Source: Plantactinospora sp040120695
Lineage (GTDB): Bacteria; Actinomycetota; Actinomycetes; Mycobacteriales; Micromonosporaceae
Assembly: GCF_040120695.1 (NCBI RefSeq)
Contig: NZ_JBEEAC010000020.1
Location: 1-64,000, forward strand
Direction: 5' to 3'
Length of the DNA stretch: 64,000 bases
Below, one piece after another: positions 40,830-49,675 of the stretch (the stretch's first letter is position 1; each line of letters begins with the position of its first letter). Both the position numbers and the translations under genes were made by a program. The notes beneath the pieces were generated by a model that was not told where the DNA came from, searched no databases, and worked only from the letters and a program-made list of their open reading frames with translations.

Positions 40830-43800
40830 TTTTGGACCGGGGGGCGCCCGGGCCCGCCGCGGCGGGCCCGGGCGGCGCCGCCACGGCGGCGGCCAGCCGG
40901 TCCGCCTCGGCCCAGGCGTTCGTCTTCCGGTACAGTTCGGCCGCTCGGGCCCAGTGCTCGACGGCCGTCTGCGGGGCGCCGGCCCGCTGTGCCAGGTCGC
41001 CGAGGTTGCGCCGGACGTTCGCCTCCTCGTAGTGGTCGGGCACCCGGGTCCGCAGCGCCAGGGCCAGCTCCAGCCGCTGCCGCGCCCGGTCGAGCTGGCC
41101 CCCCTCCAGCCAGACCCGGCCGATGTGGTTGGCCGCGACCGCCTCCAGGTGCTGGTCGGCGATCTCCCGGCCGAGCGCCAGCGCCCGCTCCAGGTGCCGC
41201 AGTGCGGCCGGGTGGTCCCCGCCGAGCAGGAACACCAGACCGAGGTCGTTCAGGGTCTCCGCCTCGTGCCGCCGGTCGCCGATCCGGTGGCGCACCTCGA
41301 TCGCCTGGGAAAGGTGCCGGCGGGCGAGGTCGGGTTCGCCCCGGCGCAGGTACGCCTGCCCCAGCCGGCTCAGCACGATGGCCTCCAGCCGCGGGTTGTC
41401 CAGGTTACGCACCAGTTCCAGCGCCCGGGGCAGGTGCTCGAGCGCCCGGTCGGGCTCGCCCATCTGGGTGTGGCAGTCCCCCCTGTTGCTCAGCGCCAGG
41501 ACGATGCCGAGGACGTGCCCGTCGGCCGTGTGCGCGGCGACCGCGTGCTCCAGCGCCTCGATCGCACCGTCGAAGTTGCGCAGCCCGCAGTGCGCGACCG
41601 CGATGTTGTTGTACACATGCCCCTCACCGCGCAGGTCGTCGCAGCGGCGCATCAGCGGCAGTGCCCGGTGCAGGCTGGACAGCGCCTCGTCGAACCGTCG
41701 CGTGGTGATCAGGGCGACGCCGAGGGCGCTGTGCATCAGCCCCTCCGCCATCGGCCCGCCGTCCCGCTCGGCGCCGGTCAGCCCCCACCGGCACAGTCCG
41801 ATCCGCTCCTGCCAGTGCCCCCGGGAGTCGAAGAATCCGGTCAGCAGGTAGGTGAGCTGCCACGCCGCGGCGGGCCGGGCGTGCTCGGCGGCGTACCGGA
41901 CGATCGGCAGCATGTTCTCCCGCTCGCCGTCGAGGAAGGTCAGGGCGGCCTGCGCCTCGGCCGCGAACGGCGGCGTGGCCAGCCGGTGGCGCAGGGCCGG
42001 GCGTACCCGGTCCCGGCCGCGGTCGATGGCCCGGTTGGCCAGGTCGGCGATTGCCAGGTACCAGTCCACCAGCCGGTCGGTGACGTCGTCGCGCTCCGGC
42101 TGGCTGCACGCCGCCTGGCCGCATTCGAGGGCGTAGAGCCGGATCAGGTCGTGGCAGCGGTACCGGTCCCGGCCGATCGGGTTGATCAGGTGCGCGCCGG
42201 CCAGCTCGGCCAGGGCGGCCCGGGCCCGGTCGAGCGGGAGGGCGCCACCCGCGGCCACCAGCTGCGCCGAGAAGGAGGTGCCCGGGTGCAGCCCGATCAG
42301 CCGGAACGCCTGGCCGGCCGGCCCGCTGAGCCCGTGGTACGCGCTGGCGAAGACCGTCCGTACGCTGCGCGAGTCACCCTCCACCGACAGGGCGTCGAGC
42401 CGGTCCTCGGTGGTCAGCTCCGCCACCAGCTCGCCGATCGTGCGGCGCGGGTCGGCGGCCAGCTTGGCCGCGGCGATCCGCAACGCCAGCGGCATCCGGC
42501 CACAGAGCCGGACCAGGTCGGCGCTTGCCTCCGGCTCCCGGTCCACCCGGTCCGGTCCGGCGACCCGGCGGACCAGCGCCACCGCCTCCGCCGGGGTGAG
42601 CACGTCCAGCCCGACCGACCGGATCGCGTACCGGGTGGCGAGCCCGGTCAGCTGGGTCCGGCTGGTGACCACCACCAGGCTGGTCGGGGTCGCCGGCACC
42701 AGCGGGACCAGGTGGTCGACCGAGCCGGCGTTGTCGAGCACGACCAGCATCCGCCGGCCGGCGACCAGGGACCGGTACAGGCCGGCCTGCTCCACCGGCT
42801 CGACGGGCATCCGCGGGGCCGGTACGCCGAGGCTGCGCAGTACCTGGCAGAGCGCATCGCTGGCGGTCAGCATCGCCTCCCGGTCGTGTCCGCGCAGGTC
42901 CAGGAAGAGCTGGCCGTCGGGGAAGTACTCGCTGATCCGGTGGGCAAGCTGCACGGCCAGCGCGGTCTTGCCCATTCCGGCCGGCCCGGAGAGCACCACG
43001 AGGTGGCTCTCCCGGTCCCGGTCCCGGGCCAGTCGTTCCAGCGCGTCGAGTTCCTCCGCCCGCCCGGTGAAGTGCCCGACCGGTGCCGGTAGCTGGGCCG
43101 GTCGGGGCATCGCCACCGCCGCCGGGTCGGGCATCGCCACCGCGGGCGGCCCGGGCATCGGCACGGCGGCCGGCGGTCGGGGTGTGGCGGACGCCGGGCC
43201 CGGCGCCGGCCCGCCCCGCCCGGTCGGCAGGTCCAGGCGGGGCGAGCGGCGCAGGATGTCCGCGTGCAGCCGCTGCAGCGCGGCACCCGGATCGATGCCC
43301 AGCTCCTCGGCCAGTCCGGACCGCAGCCGGCGGTAGGACTCCAGCGCGTCGGCGTGCCGGGCACACCGGTACAGCGCCAGCATGTGCAGGCCGACCAGCC
43401 GCTCCCGGTACGGGTGCACGGCCACCAGCCGCTCCAGCTCGCTGACCGCCAGCCGGTGCCGGCCGAGTCGTAGCTCGGCGTCCCAGCGGTCCTCCAGCGC
43501 GGTCAGTCGCATCTCCTGCAACCTCGCCACCTCGGCGACCGCCCAGCCGGCCGGCGCGGCGTCGGCCAGCGCATCGCCGCGCCACAGCGCGAGTGCGGCA
43601 CTCAGTCGCTGCACCGCCGGCACGATGGCCGCCTCGACGGACCTGTCGGCGGCTTCGTGGCTGGCGCCGGCCGGCCGGCCGGTCTGCCCGGTCAGTTCCC
43701 GGATGGCCTCGGTCAGCTCGTCGGTGGCCAGCCGGGCCTGCTCCTCGAACCGGCAGGCGTCGACCGCCGAGCGGGGCAGCGCCAGCAGGTAGCCGGAGCC

Positions 43801-44133
43801 CCGTCTGGTCAGCGTCTCCGGCAGGCCGCAGTCGGCCAGCGCCTGGCGGACCCGGGTGACATGGCTGTACAGCGTTTTCAGCGCGGTGCGCGGCGGGTTC
43901 TCGCCCCACAGCGCGTCGATCAGCCTGGACGGTGTCACCGCCCTGCCGGTGTGCAGCGCGAGCAGCCCGACCAGTGCGCGTTGCCGGGATCCGGAGAGTA
44001 CCGCCGGACCGACCGGCCCGAGAACCTCGACCGGCCCGAGCACCCTGACCTCGGCGGCTGCCCCGGCACTTCCGGGCGGCGCGGAGCCGCCCGCCCGAGC
44101 CGGCCGCGTGATCGGATCGGGGCGTCCACGCAT
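40813..44133 (-). CDS. SARP/AfsR-type regulator with NB-ARC and TPR domains
   Basis: A 1106-residue transcription factor of the AfsR type: OmpR-like winged helix (about residues 28-115, SGSRQRALVGLLALHTGRAV), bacterial transcriptional activator domain (about 120-270), NB-ARC/STAND ATPase (about 340-600; Walker A LSGPAGMGKTALAV, LVVLDNAGSVDHL) and TPR repeats (about 760-1080). SARPs activate secondary-metabolite genes through heptamer direct repeats. ATG at 44133 is favoured because AGAGGG lies eight bases before; GTG at 44142 overlaps that site. It converges on, and overlaps, the Calx-beta-like gene of the toxin locus, which it may control. Confidence 0.93.
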   Translation of the reverse strand: MRGRPDPITRPARAGGSAPPGSAGAAAEVRVLGPVEVLGPVGPAVLSGSRQRALVGLLALHTGRAVTPSRLIDALWGENPPRTALKTLYSHVTRVRQALADCGLPETLTRRGSGYLLALPRSAVDACRFEEQARLATDELTEAIRELTGQTGRPAGASHEAADRSVEAAIVPAVQRLSAALALWRGDALADAAPAGWAVAEVARLQEMRLTALEDRWDAELRLGRHRLAVSELERLVAVHPYRERLVGLHMLALYRCARHADALESYRRLRSGLAEELGIDPGAALQRLHADILRRSPRLDLPTGRGGPAPGPASATPRPPAAVPMPGPPAVAMPDPAAVAMPRPAQLPAPVGHFTGRAEELDALERLARDRDRESHLVVLSGPAGMGKTALAVQLAHRISEYFPDGQLFLDLRGHDREAMLTASDALCQVLRSLGVPAPRMPVEPVEQAGLYRSLVAGRRMLVVLDNAGSVDHLVPLVPATPTSLVVVTSRTQLTGLATRYAIRSVGLDVLTPAEAVALVRRVAGPDRVDREPEASADLVRLCGRMPLALRIAAAKLAADPRRTIGELVAELTTEDRLDALSVEGDSRSVRTVFASAYHGLSGPAGQAFRLIGLHPGTSFSAQLVAAGGALPLDRARAALAELAGAHLINPIGRDRYRCHDLIRLYALECGQAACSQPERDDVTDRLVDWYLAIADLANRAIDRGRDRVRPALRHRLATPPFAAEAQAALTFLDGERENMLPIVRYAAEHARPAAAWQLTYLLTGFFDSRGHWQERIGLCRWGLTGAERDGGPMAEGLMHSALGVALITTRRFDEALSSLHRALPLMRRCDDLRGEGHVYNNIAVAHCGLRNFDGAIEALEHAVAAHTADGHVLGIVLALSNRGDCHTQMGEPDRALEHLPRALELVRNLDNPRLEAIVLSRLGQAYLRRGEPDLARRHLSQAIEVRHRIGDRRHEAETLNDLGLVFLLGGDHPAALRHLERALALGREIADQHLEAVAANHIGRVWLEGGQLDRARQRLELALALRTRVPDHYEEANVRRNLGDLAQRAGAPQTAVEHWARAAELYRKTNAWAEADRLAAAVAAPPGPAAAGPGAPRSKIRDHP

Positions 44134-44383
44134 CGCCGTCACCCTCTCGAAGGTCTACTCGCGTCAACATCATCTCCTACGGCCGCGAATCGCCGGCTCG
44201 GCGAGCGGGCGGAGGCGGCCGACGCGGCGCCGACCGGGACGACGTCCGAAGTGGATCCGATCGGCCCGACTCACCAGCGGTGGACGATGGCGCACAAGCC
44301 CTTCGCCCGTACCCGGCGCGTGCGGCTCGGCGTGACCGGGTGGCTCGCGGCAGACGATTTTCCGGGTGTGTCAATATGCTGCG

Positions 44384-44827
44384 ATGGCATACCCCTGGAT
44401 CCCACCGCCAGGCATGGCGCTGGCAGCCTATCCGCATCCGGTACAACTGCCGCCGGGCTGGGGCGCGCTGATCGTCTCGGCCGACCGGGGACCCTACATC
44501 GTGCCCGTGCCGAGTACCGCCAAACTGAAGGTCGACGGCCGAGAGGTCTCCGGGATGGCGGAGGGCACCTTCCACGTCGCGGTGCCGGCCGGGGAGCACG
44601 AGGTCAAGTACACCGACCTGTTCGGCTTTCCGCTGGTCACCACGAGGGTCGTGGTGCAGCCGGGCGCCGGGCACGGGTTGTCGTTCCGGTTCGGCTGGTG
44701 GCGCAACCGGGTGCACGACGGACAGGGCACCGACGTCACGAAGTTCGGCATGTGGTCGAACTACAGCATCGCCCTGATCGTCTTCGGCGTCGTCGGCGTG
44801 CTCTGCTGCGGGCTGCTTTTCGTTTGA
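44384..44827 (+). CDS. Hypothetical protein with C-terminal membrane helix
   Basis: A 147-residue protein I do not recognise. It starts MAYPWIPPPGMALAAYPHP, followed by a beta-rich cytoplasmic region resembling a PEGA-like module (AKLKVDGREVSG, FHVAVPAGEHEVKYTD) and ends in one membrane helix (SIALIVFGVVGVLCCGLLFV), so it is probably tail-anchored. ATG at 44384 has no binding site and AATATG at 44373-44378 could be a -10 element of a leaderless transcript. It stands between SARP (divergent) and a gene fragment. Confidence 0.65.
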   Translation: MAYPWIPPPGMALAAYPHPVQLPPGWGALIVSADRGPYIVPVPSTAKLKVDGREVSGMAEGTFHVAVPAGEHEVKYTDLFGFPLVTTRVVVQPGAGHGLSFRFGWWRNRVHDGQGTDVTKFGMWSNYSIALIVFGVVGVLCCGLLFV

Positions 44828-44900
44828 TGTCGGCTTTCGTTTGATGTCGGCCGGCGGGAGTTGACCCCTCCGTCCGGGCCCGGACGGTGAGGCGGGACGC

Positions 44901-45122
44901 TCAGAAGTAGTCGAGCAGTTCGGCCCGGTGGCCGGCGCCGAGCAGGTCGAGCGCGCCCGGGTCGGTGCCGGCGGGGCAGCGCAGCAGGCCGGCCTCGGCG
45001 ACCGCGTACCCATCGGCGGTGCCGGCGTAGAGCAGCGCGAAGCCGCGTACGGAGAGCTGGATCGGCGAACTGAAACCTTTAAACTGATCGACCTCGATGT
45101 TGTGTAGCGGAAAGCGGTTGCC
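44901..45122 (-). pseudogene. 3' gene fragment, no start
   Basis: Minus-strand open frame between an in-frame TAG (45123-45125) and TGA (44901-44903) encoding 73 residues with protein-like content: FPLHNIEVDQFKGFSS, LSVRGFALLYAGTADGYAVA and ending RAELLDYF. There is no start codon near the front, so it is likely the end of a gene whose 5' part has been lost or frame-shifted. I do not recognise the family. The rest of the 476-base gap 44828-45303 holds only the PL11 leader. Confidence 0.45.
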
Positions 45123-45303
45123 CTAGCATTCAGGTGCGCAGGAAGCCGTATCCCCGTTGTCGGGTAGCCGTTGAACTGTTCCATTTCGGCCACCCTCCCG
45201 CGGTCTGGGTCCGGCCGACCCACACGGGCAGGGTCGGCACGACACCGCCACCCGGTCGGGCTGGCGGACCCGGGACCGCCCCCCGCCATCGACGGAGTTG
45301 ATC

Positions 45304-47580
45304 ATGCGTATCTCACGACATCGCCGTACCCTGCTCGCCGCGACCACGGCCGCGGCGCTCGCCGCGACCGGCACCTTCACGATGGTCGCCTCGGCCGCCG
45401 CCGCCGGCTGCCGGGTCGACTACCAGGTGACCAACCAGTGGCAGGGCGGCTTCGGCGCCAGCGTCAGCCTCACCAACCTCGGTGACCCGGTCACCGGTTG
45501 GAGCCTGACCTGGGCGTACGGCGCCGGACAACAGGTAACCCAGGTCTGGAACGCCACCGTCAGCCAGAGCGGCGGCCAGGTGACGGCCAGCAACGTCAGC
45601 TACAACGGCACGATCGGCACCAACGCCAGCGTCTCGTTCGGCTTCAACGGCTCCTGGAACGGCAGCAACCCGGCGCCGGCCAGCTTCGCGATGAACGGCA
45701 CCACCTGCACCGGTGCGGTGACGCCGACCACGCCCGGAGAATCGCCGACCACCCCGCCGGCCAGCACCGCACCACCCACCACCGCACCACCCACCCCGCC
45801 GGTGACCACCGGGCCGCCGACCGAACCGCCGGCCGGCGCGAAGCAGGTCGAGGACCTCGACCGGGGGCTGGTCAGCGTCCGCTCCGGCAGCGCCAACCTG
45901 GTCTCCTGGCGGCTGCTCGGCACCGAGGTCTCCGGTGTGTCGTTCAACCTCTACCGGGGGTCGACCCGGGTCAACTCGTCCCCGATCACCGGCGCCACCA
46001 ACTATCTCGACTCCGGCGCGGCGGCCGGTTCGACGTACACGGTACGGGCGGTGGTGAACGGGACGGAGCAGCCGGCCTCGGCACCGGCGCTCCAGTTCGG
46101 CAACGGCTACCTCGACGTACGACTCCAGGTGCCGCCCGGCGGCACCACCCCGTCCGGTGAGTCCTACAGCTACTCGGCGAACGACGCCTCCGTCGGCGAC
46201 CTCGACGGCGACGGCCGGTACGAGATCGTGCTCAAGTGGGATCCCAGCAACGCCAAGGACAACTCCCAGTCCGGCTACACCGGGAACGTCTACGTCGACG
46301 CGTACACCCTGACCGGTACCCGGCTGTGGCGGATCGACCTCGGTCGCAACATCCGGGCCGGCGCGCACTACACGCAGTTCCAGGTCTACGACTACGACGG
46401 TGACGGCCGCGCCGAGGTGGCGATGAAGACCGCCGACGGCAGCCGTTCCGGCACCGGTCAGGTGATCGGCTCCGCCTCGGCGGACCACCGCAACTCCAGC
46501 GGCTACGTGCTGGCCGGGCCGGAGTACCTGACGATGTTCGACGGGCAGACCGGCGCGGTGCGCTCGACGGTGAACTACGAGCCGGCCCGGGGCAACGTCT
46601 CCTCCTGGGGCGACAACTACGGCAACCGGGTGGACCGGTTCCTCGCCGGCACGGCGTACCTGGACGGGCAGCGGCCCTCACTGATCATGGCGCGCGGCTA
46701 CTACACCCGGAGCGTCGTCGTGGCCTGGGACTTCCGCAACGGCTCGCTGACCCGGCGCTGGACCTTCGACTCCAACTCGGCCGGCTCGCAGTACGCCGGC
46801 CAGGGGAACCACGCGCTGACCATCGGCGACGTCGACGCCGACGGCCGGGACGAGATCCTGTACGGGGCGATGGCGATCAACGACAACGGCTCGCCGCTGT
46901 GGAACACCGGGTACGGGCACGGCGACGCGGCGCACCTCGGCGACCTCGACCCGAGCCGGTCCGGACTGGAGTACTTCAAGGTCAGCGAGGACTCCTCGAA
47001 GCCGTCGTCCTGGTTCGCCAACGCGCGTACCGGGCAGGTCTACTGGTCGACGTCGCCCGCCGGGGACAACGGCCGGGGCGTGGCCGGGGACATCTACGCC
47101 GGCAGCGCCGGGGCGGAGTCCTGGTCGTCGGCGGCCGACGGGTTGCGCAGCCCGAGCGGGTCGAACGTCGGCCGCAAGCCGTCGTCGGCGAACTTCCTGA
47201 TCTGGTGGGACGGTGATCCGGTCCGGGAACTGCTGGACCAGACCCGGATCGACAAGTACGGCACCGGCTCGGACACCCGGCTGCTCACCGGCAGCGGGGT
47301 GGCGTCGAACAACGGCACCAAGGCGACGCCGGCGCTCTCGGCGGACATCCTCGGCGACTGGCGCGAGGAGGTGATCTGGCGGACCAGCGACAACGGCGCG
47401 CTGCGGATCTACAGCACGCCGACCCAGACCAGCACCCGGATTCACACCCTGATGCACGACCCGATGTACCGGGTGGCGATCGCCTGGCAGAACACCGCCT
47501 ACAACCAGCCGCCGCATCCGAGCTTCTTCATCGGCAACGGCATGTCGACCCCGCCGGCACCCTCGATCTACCTGCGGTGA
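45304..47580 (+). CDS. Secreted rhamnogalacturonan lyase PL11 with N-terminal CBM2
   Basis: A 758-residue extracellular enzyme that cleaves the rhamnogalacturonan-I backbone of pectin by beta-elimination. Signal peptide to about residue 35 (ASAAAAG), CBM2 cellulose-binding domain (about 36-140, bounded by Cys near each end, CRVDYQVTNQWQGGFGA and GTTCTG), a Thr/Pro linker (about 142-180) and the PL11 catalytic region with fibronectin-like start (DLDRGLVSVRSG) and eight-bladed propeller containing calcium-type DxDxDG motifs (DLDGDGRYE, YDYDGDGRAE, DVDADGRDE). ATG at 45304 follows GGAG. CBM2 would tether it to plant cell wall. Confidence 0.95.
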   Translation: MRISRHRRTLLAATTAAALAATGTFTMVASAAAAGCRVDYQVTNQWQGGFGASVSLTNLGDPVTGWSLTWAYGAGQQVTQVWNATVSQSGGQVTASNVSYNGTIGTNASVSFGFNGSWNGSNPAPASFAMNGTTCTGAVTPTTPGESPTTPPASTAPPTTAPPTPPVTTGPPTEPPAGAKQVEDLDRGLVSVRSGSANLVSWRLLGTEVSGVSFNLYRGSTRVNSSPITGATNYLDSGAAAGSTYTVRAVVNGTEQPASAPALQFGNGYLDVRLQVPPGGTTPSGESYSYSANDASVGDLDGDGRYEIVLKWDPSNAKDNSQSGYTGNVYVDAYTLTGTRLWRIDLGRNIRAGAHYTQFQVYDYDGDGRAEVAMKTADGSRSGTGQVIGSASADHRNSSGYVLAGPEYLTMFDGQTGAVRSTVNYEPARGNVSSWGDNYGNRVDRFLAGTAYLDGQRPSLIMARGYYTRSVVVAWDFRNGSLTRRWTFDSNSAGSQYAGQGNHALTIGDVDADGRDEILYGAMAINDNGSPLWNTGYGHGDAAHLGDLDPSRSGLEYFKVSEDSSKPSSWFANARTGQVYWSTSPAGDNGRGVAGDIYAGSAGAESWSSAADGLRSPSGSNVGRKPSSANFLIWWDGDPVRELLDQTRIDKYGTGSDTRLLTGSGVASNNGTKATPALSADILGDWREEVIWRTSDNGALRIYSTPTQTSTRIHTLMHDPMYRVAIAWQNTAYNQPPHPSFFIGNGMSTPPAPSIYLR

Positions 47581-47626
47581 CCCGGTCCGGGGCCGGCCGG
47601 CGGTCGGGTCCCCCGGGAAACGCGAA

Positions 47627-47674
47627 GCCGCACCGGCTCGCGGGGCCGCTCAACTCCCCGCGTGCCGGTGCGGC
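47627..47674. terminator. Strong stem-loop between convergent genes
   Basis: Perfect 11-base arms GCCGCACCGGC (47627-47637) and GCCGGTGCGGC (47664-47674), with an inner stem GCGGGG/CCCCGC and a 10-base loop. No T-tract. Probably terminates both PL11 and the flavin oxidoreductase. The rest of the 309-base gap 47581-47889 shows nothing else. Confidence 0.75.
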
Positions 47675-47889
47675 ACACACCGCGACATCACGCGACCCGT
47701 CCCGATCGCGCTTGTCGAACCACCACCGGTAAGAACAATAGGCGGCTTCCGGTGCGCGGCGGTGACAGCACGGTGAAGAGTGTGTTTCGCGACATCCGGA
47801 CGCCGTGACACCGCTCACACCCGAGGCCCGCCCGGTGTCGTCCGGGAGCCGCCCGGCGCGGCAGCGACCCCGGGTCCCGACCGGCGTCG

Positions 47890-48900
47890 TCAGCCCTGCC
47901 GGCGGAGCCCTCCGGCGACCTTCTCGGCGATCAGCTCGTACGAGCGCACGCGGTCGGCGATGTCGTAGACCATGGTGGTGAGCATCAGCTCGTCGGCCTC
48001 GGTCCGGGCCAGCAGGTCGGTGAGCTGCCGGCGTACCGTCTCCGGCGAACCGAGCGCCTGCCCCTCCCGCCGGTCCAGCACGAACCGCCGCTCCAACTCG
48101 GTGTACGGGTACGCCGCCGCCTCCTCCGGACTGGCCAGCGGGGCCGGTCGGCCAGTACGCAGCCGCAGGAACGACAGCGAGGCCGGGCCGGATAGCCACT
48201 CCGCCCGTTCGTCGTCGGAGGCGCAGACCGCGTTGACCGCCACCATCGCGTACGGCCGGTCCAGCCAGCGCGACGGCCGGAAGTTCTGCCGGTAGAGGGT
48301 CAGCGCCGGCAGGGTGTTCGCGGCGCTGAAGTGGTGCGCGAAGGAGAAGGGCAGGCCGAGCAGCCCGGCGAGTCGGGCGCTGAACCCGCTGGAGCCGAGC
48401 AGCCAGATCGCCGGCCGGTCGCCCTGGCCCGGGGTGGCGGTGATCGGGCCCGGCCGGTCCCCGGTGAAGTAGTTGACCAGGTCGTCCAGTTCCTCCGGGA
48501 AGTTCTCGGCGGAGAGCCCGGCCATGGTGCGGCGCAGGGCCAGCGCGGTCGCCTGGTCGGTGCCGGGCGCCCGGCCGATGCCCAGGTCGATCCGGCCCGG
48601 GTGCAGCGCCTCCAGCGTGCCGAACTGCTCGGCCACCACCAGCGGCGCGTGGTTGGGCAGCATCACCCCGCCGGACCCGACCCGGATGGTCGAGGTGCTC
48701 GCCGCCACGTGCGCGATCAACACGGCCGGCGCGGAGCTGGCGATCGCCGGCATGTTGTGGTGCTCGGCCACCCAGAACCGGTGGTAGCCGAGTTCCTCGG
48801 TGCGCCGGGCGAGTGCGGTGGTGTGCCGCAGGGCCGCGCCGGCGGTGGTGCCGGTGGCGACCGGGGCGAGATCGAGGACGGAGAGCGGTACGTTGATCAC
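47890..48900 (-). CDS. LLM-class flavin-dependent oxidoreductase
   Basis: A 336-residue luciferase-like monooxygenase (MsnO8/YwcH-type subgroup) using FMNH2 or F420; substrate unknown. Diagnostic parts are LSVLDLAPVATGTTAGAALR, YHRFWVAEHHNMPAIASSAP, GSGGVMLPNHAPLVVAEQFG and DLGIGRAPGTD. GTG at 48900 (residues MINVPLSVLD) is used; an upstream ATG at 48948 would add a basic non-conserved stretch. It stands alone between a stem-loop and the XRE regulator gene. Confidence 0.93.
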   Translation of the reverse strand: MINVPLSVLDLAPVATGTTAGAALRHTTALARRTEELGYHRFWVAEHHNMPAIASSAPAVLIAHVAASTSTIRVGSGGVMLPNHAPLVVAEQFGTLEALHPGRIDLGIGRAPGTDQATALALRRTMAGLSAENFPEELDDLVNYFTGDRPGPITATPGQGDRPAIWLLGSSGFSARLAGLLGLPFSFAHHFSAANTLPALTLYRQNFRPSRWLDRPYAMVAVNAVCASDDERAEWLSGPASLSFLRLRTGRPAPLASPEEAAAYPYTELERRFVLDRREGQALGSPETVRRQLTDLLARTEADELMLTTMVYDIADRVRSYELIAEKVAGGLRRQG

Positions 48901-49018
48901 ATCTGCGCCAACCGGCGACGAGCCGGTTTTCTTCCGGCGGCCTCCCACCCCCGACCGCCGGGTGTGACGCCGGGCACCGTGGCCGGTCCGGATCAGCGGG
49001 TTGTCGGGCGGGCCCGGA

Positions 49019-49600
49019 TCAGCGGGCTGTCGGGCGGGCCCGGACGTGCAGGCGTTCGCCCTGCGGCCCGAAGAGGGAGAGGACCTCGGCGACGCCCGGT
49101 CCGGGGTTGGAGACGTGGTGCGGAACCCGGGTGTCGAACTCGGCGACCTCGCCGGGGGTCAGGATCAGGTCGTGCTCGCCGAGCCGCAGGCGCAGCCGGC
49201 CGGAGAGCACGTAGAGCCATTCGTAGCCCTCGTGGGTCTGCTGTTCGTTCTCGCCGCTCGGGGTGTTCGGCGGGAGGATCTGCTTGAACGCCTGCAAACC
49301 GCCGGGTCGGCGGGTCAGCGGAAGGAACGTGACGCCGTGCCGGACGATCGGTCGGGGATACACCCGGGGGTCGGCGGTGGCGGGCGCGTCGACCAGTTCG
49401 TCGAGGGAGACCTGGAAGGCCCGGGCGAGCGGCAGCAGCAGTTCCAGGGTCGGCCGGCGGCCACCGGACTCCAACCGGGAGAGGGTACTCACCGAGATGC
49501 CGGTCACCTCGGAGAGCTGGGTCAGCGTGGTGCCGCGCTGTTGGCGCAGCTCCCGCAGCCGGGGGCCGACCGAGGCCAGGGCGAACTCTTCATTTGCCAT
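49019..49600 (-). CDS. XRE-family HTH regulator with C-terminal cupin
   Basis: A 193-residue regulator: HTH_3 domain (residues 10-68, LRELRQQRGTTLTQLSEVTG, ISVSTLSRLESG) and a small cupin (about 105-185, YEWLYVLSGRLRLRLGEHDL, GEVAEFDTRVPHHV). Cupin-HTH proteins sense small ligands. ATG at 49600 lacks a binding site; TATCCT on the minus strand at 49613-49608 is seven bases before it, indicating a leaderless mRNA. It is divergent from the reductase-methyltransferase fusion, its probable target. Confidence 0.9.
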   Translation of the reverse strand: MANEEFALASVGPRLRELRQQRGTTLTQLSEVTGISVSTLSRLESGGRRPTLELLLPLARAFQVSLDELVDAPATADPRVYPRPIVRHGVTFLPLTRRPGGLQAFKQILPPNTPSGENEQQTHEGYEWLYVLSGRLRLRLGEHDLILTPGEVAEFDTRVPHHVSNPGPGVAEVLSLFGPQGERLHVRARPTAR

Positions 49601-49675
49601 ACCGGCAAGGATAGTTGCTGAAATCCCGATCCGCGCCGCACCGTGGGTGGGTACCTCCGACGAAGGGAAACGTCC

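Noticed and set aside
40819..43092. Plus-strand open frame of 757 codons opposite the SARP gene
   Set aside because: Antisense shadow of the SARP coding sequence, no recognisable domain.
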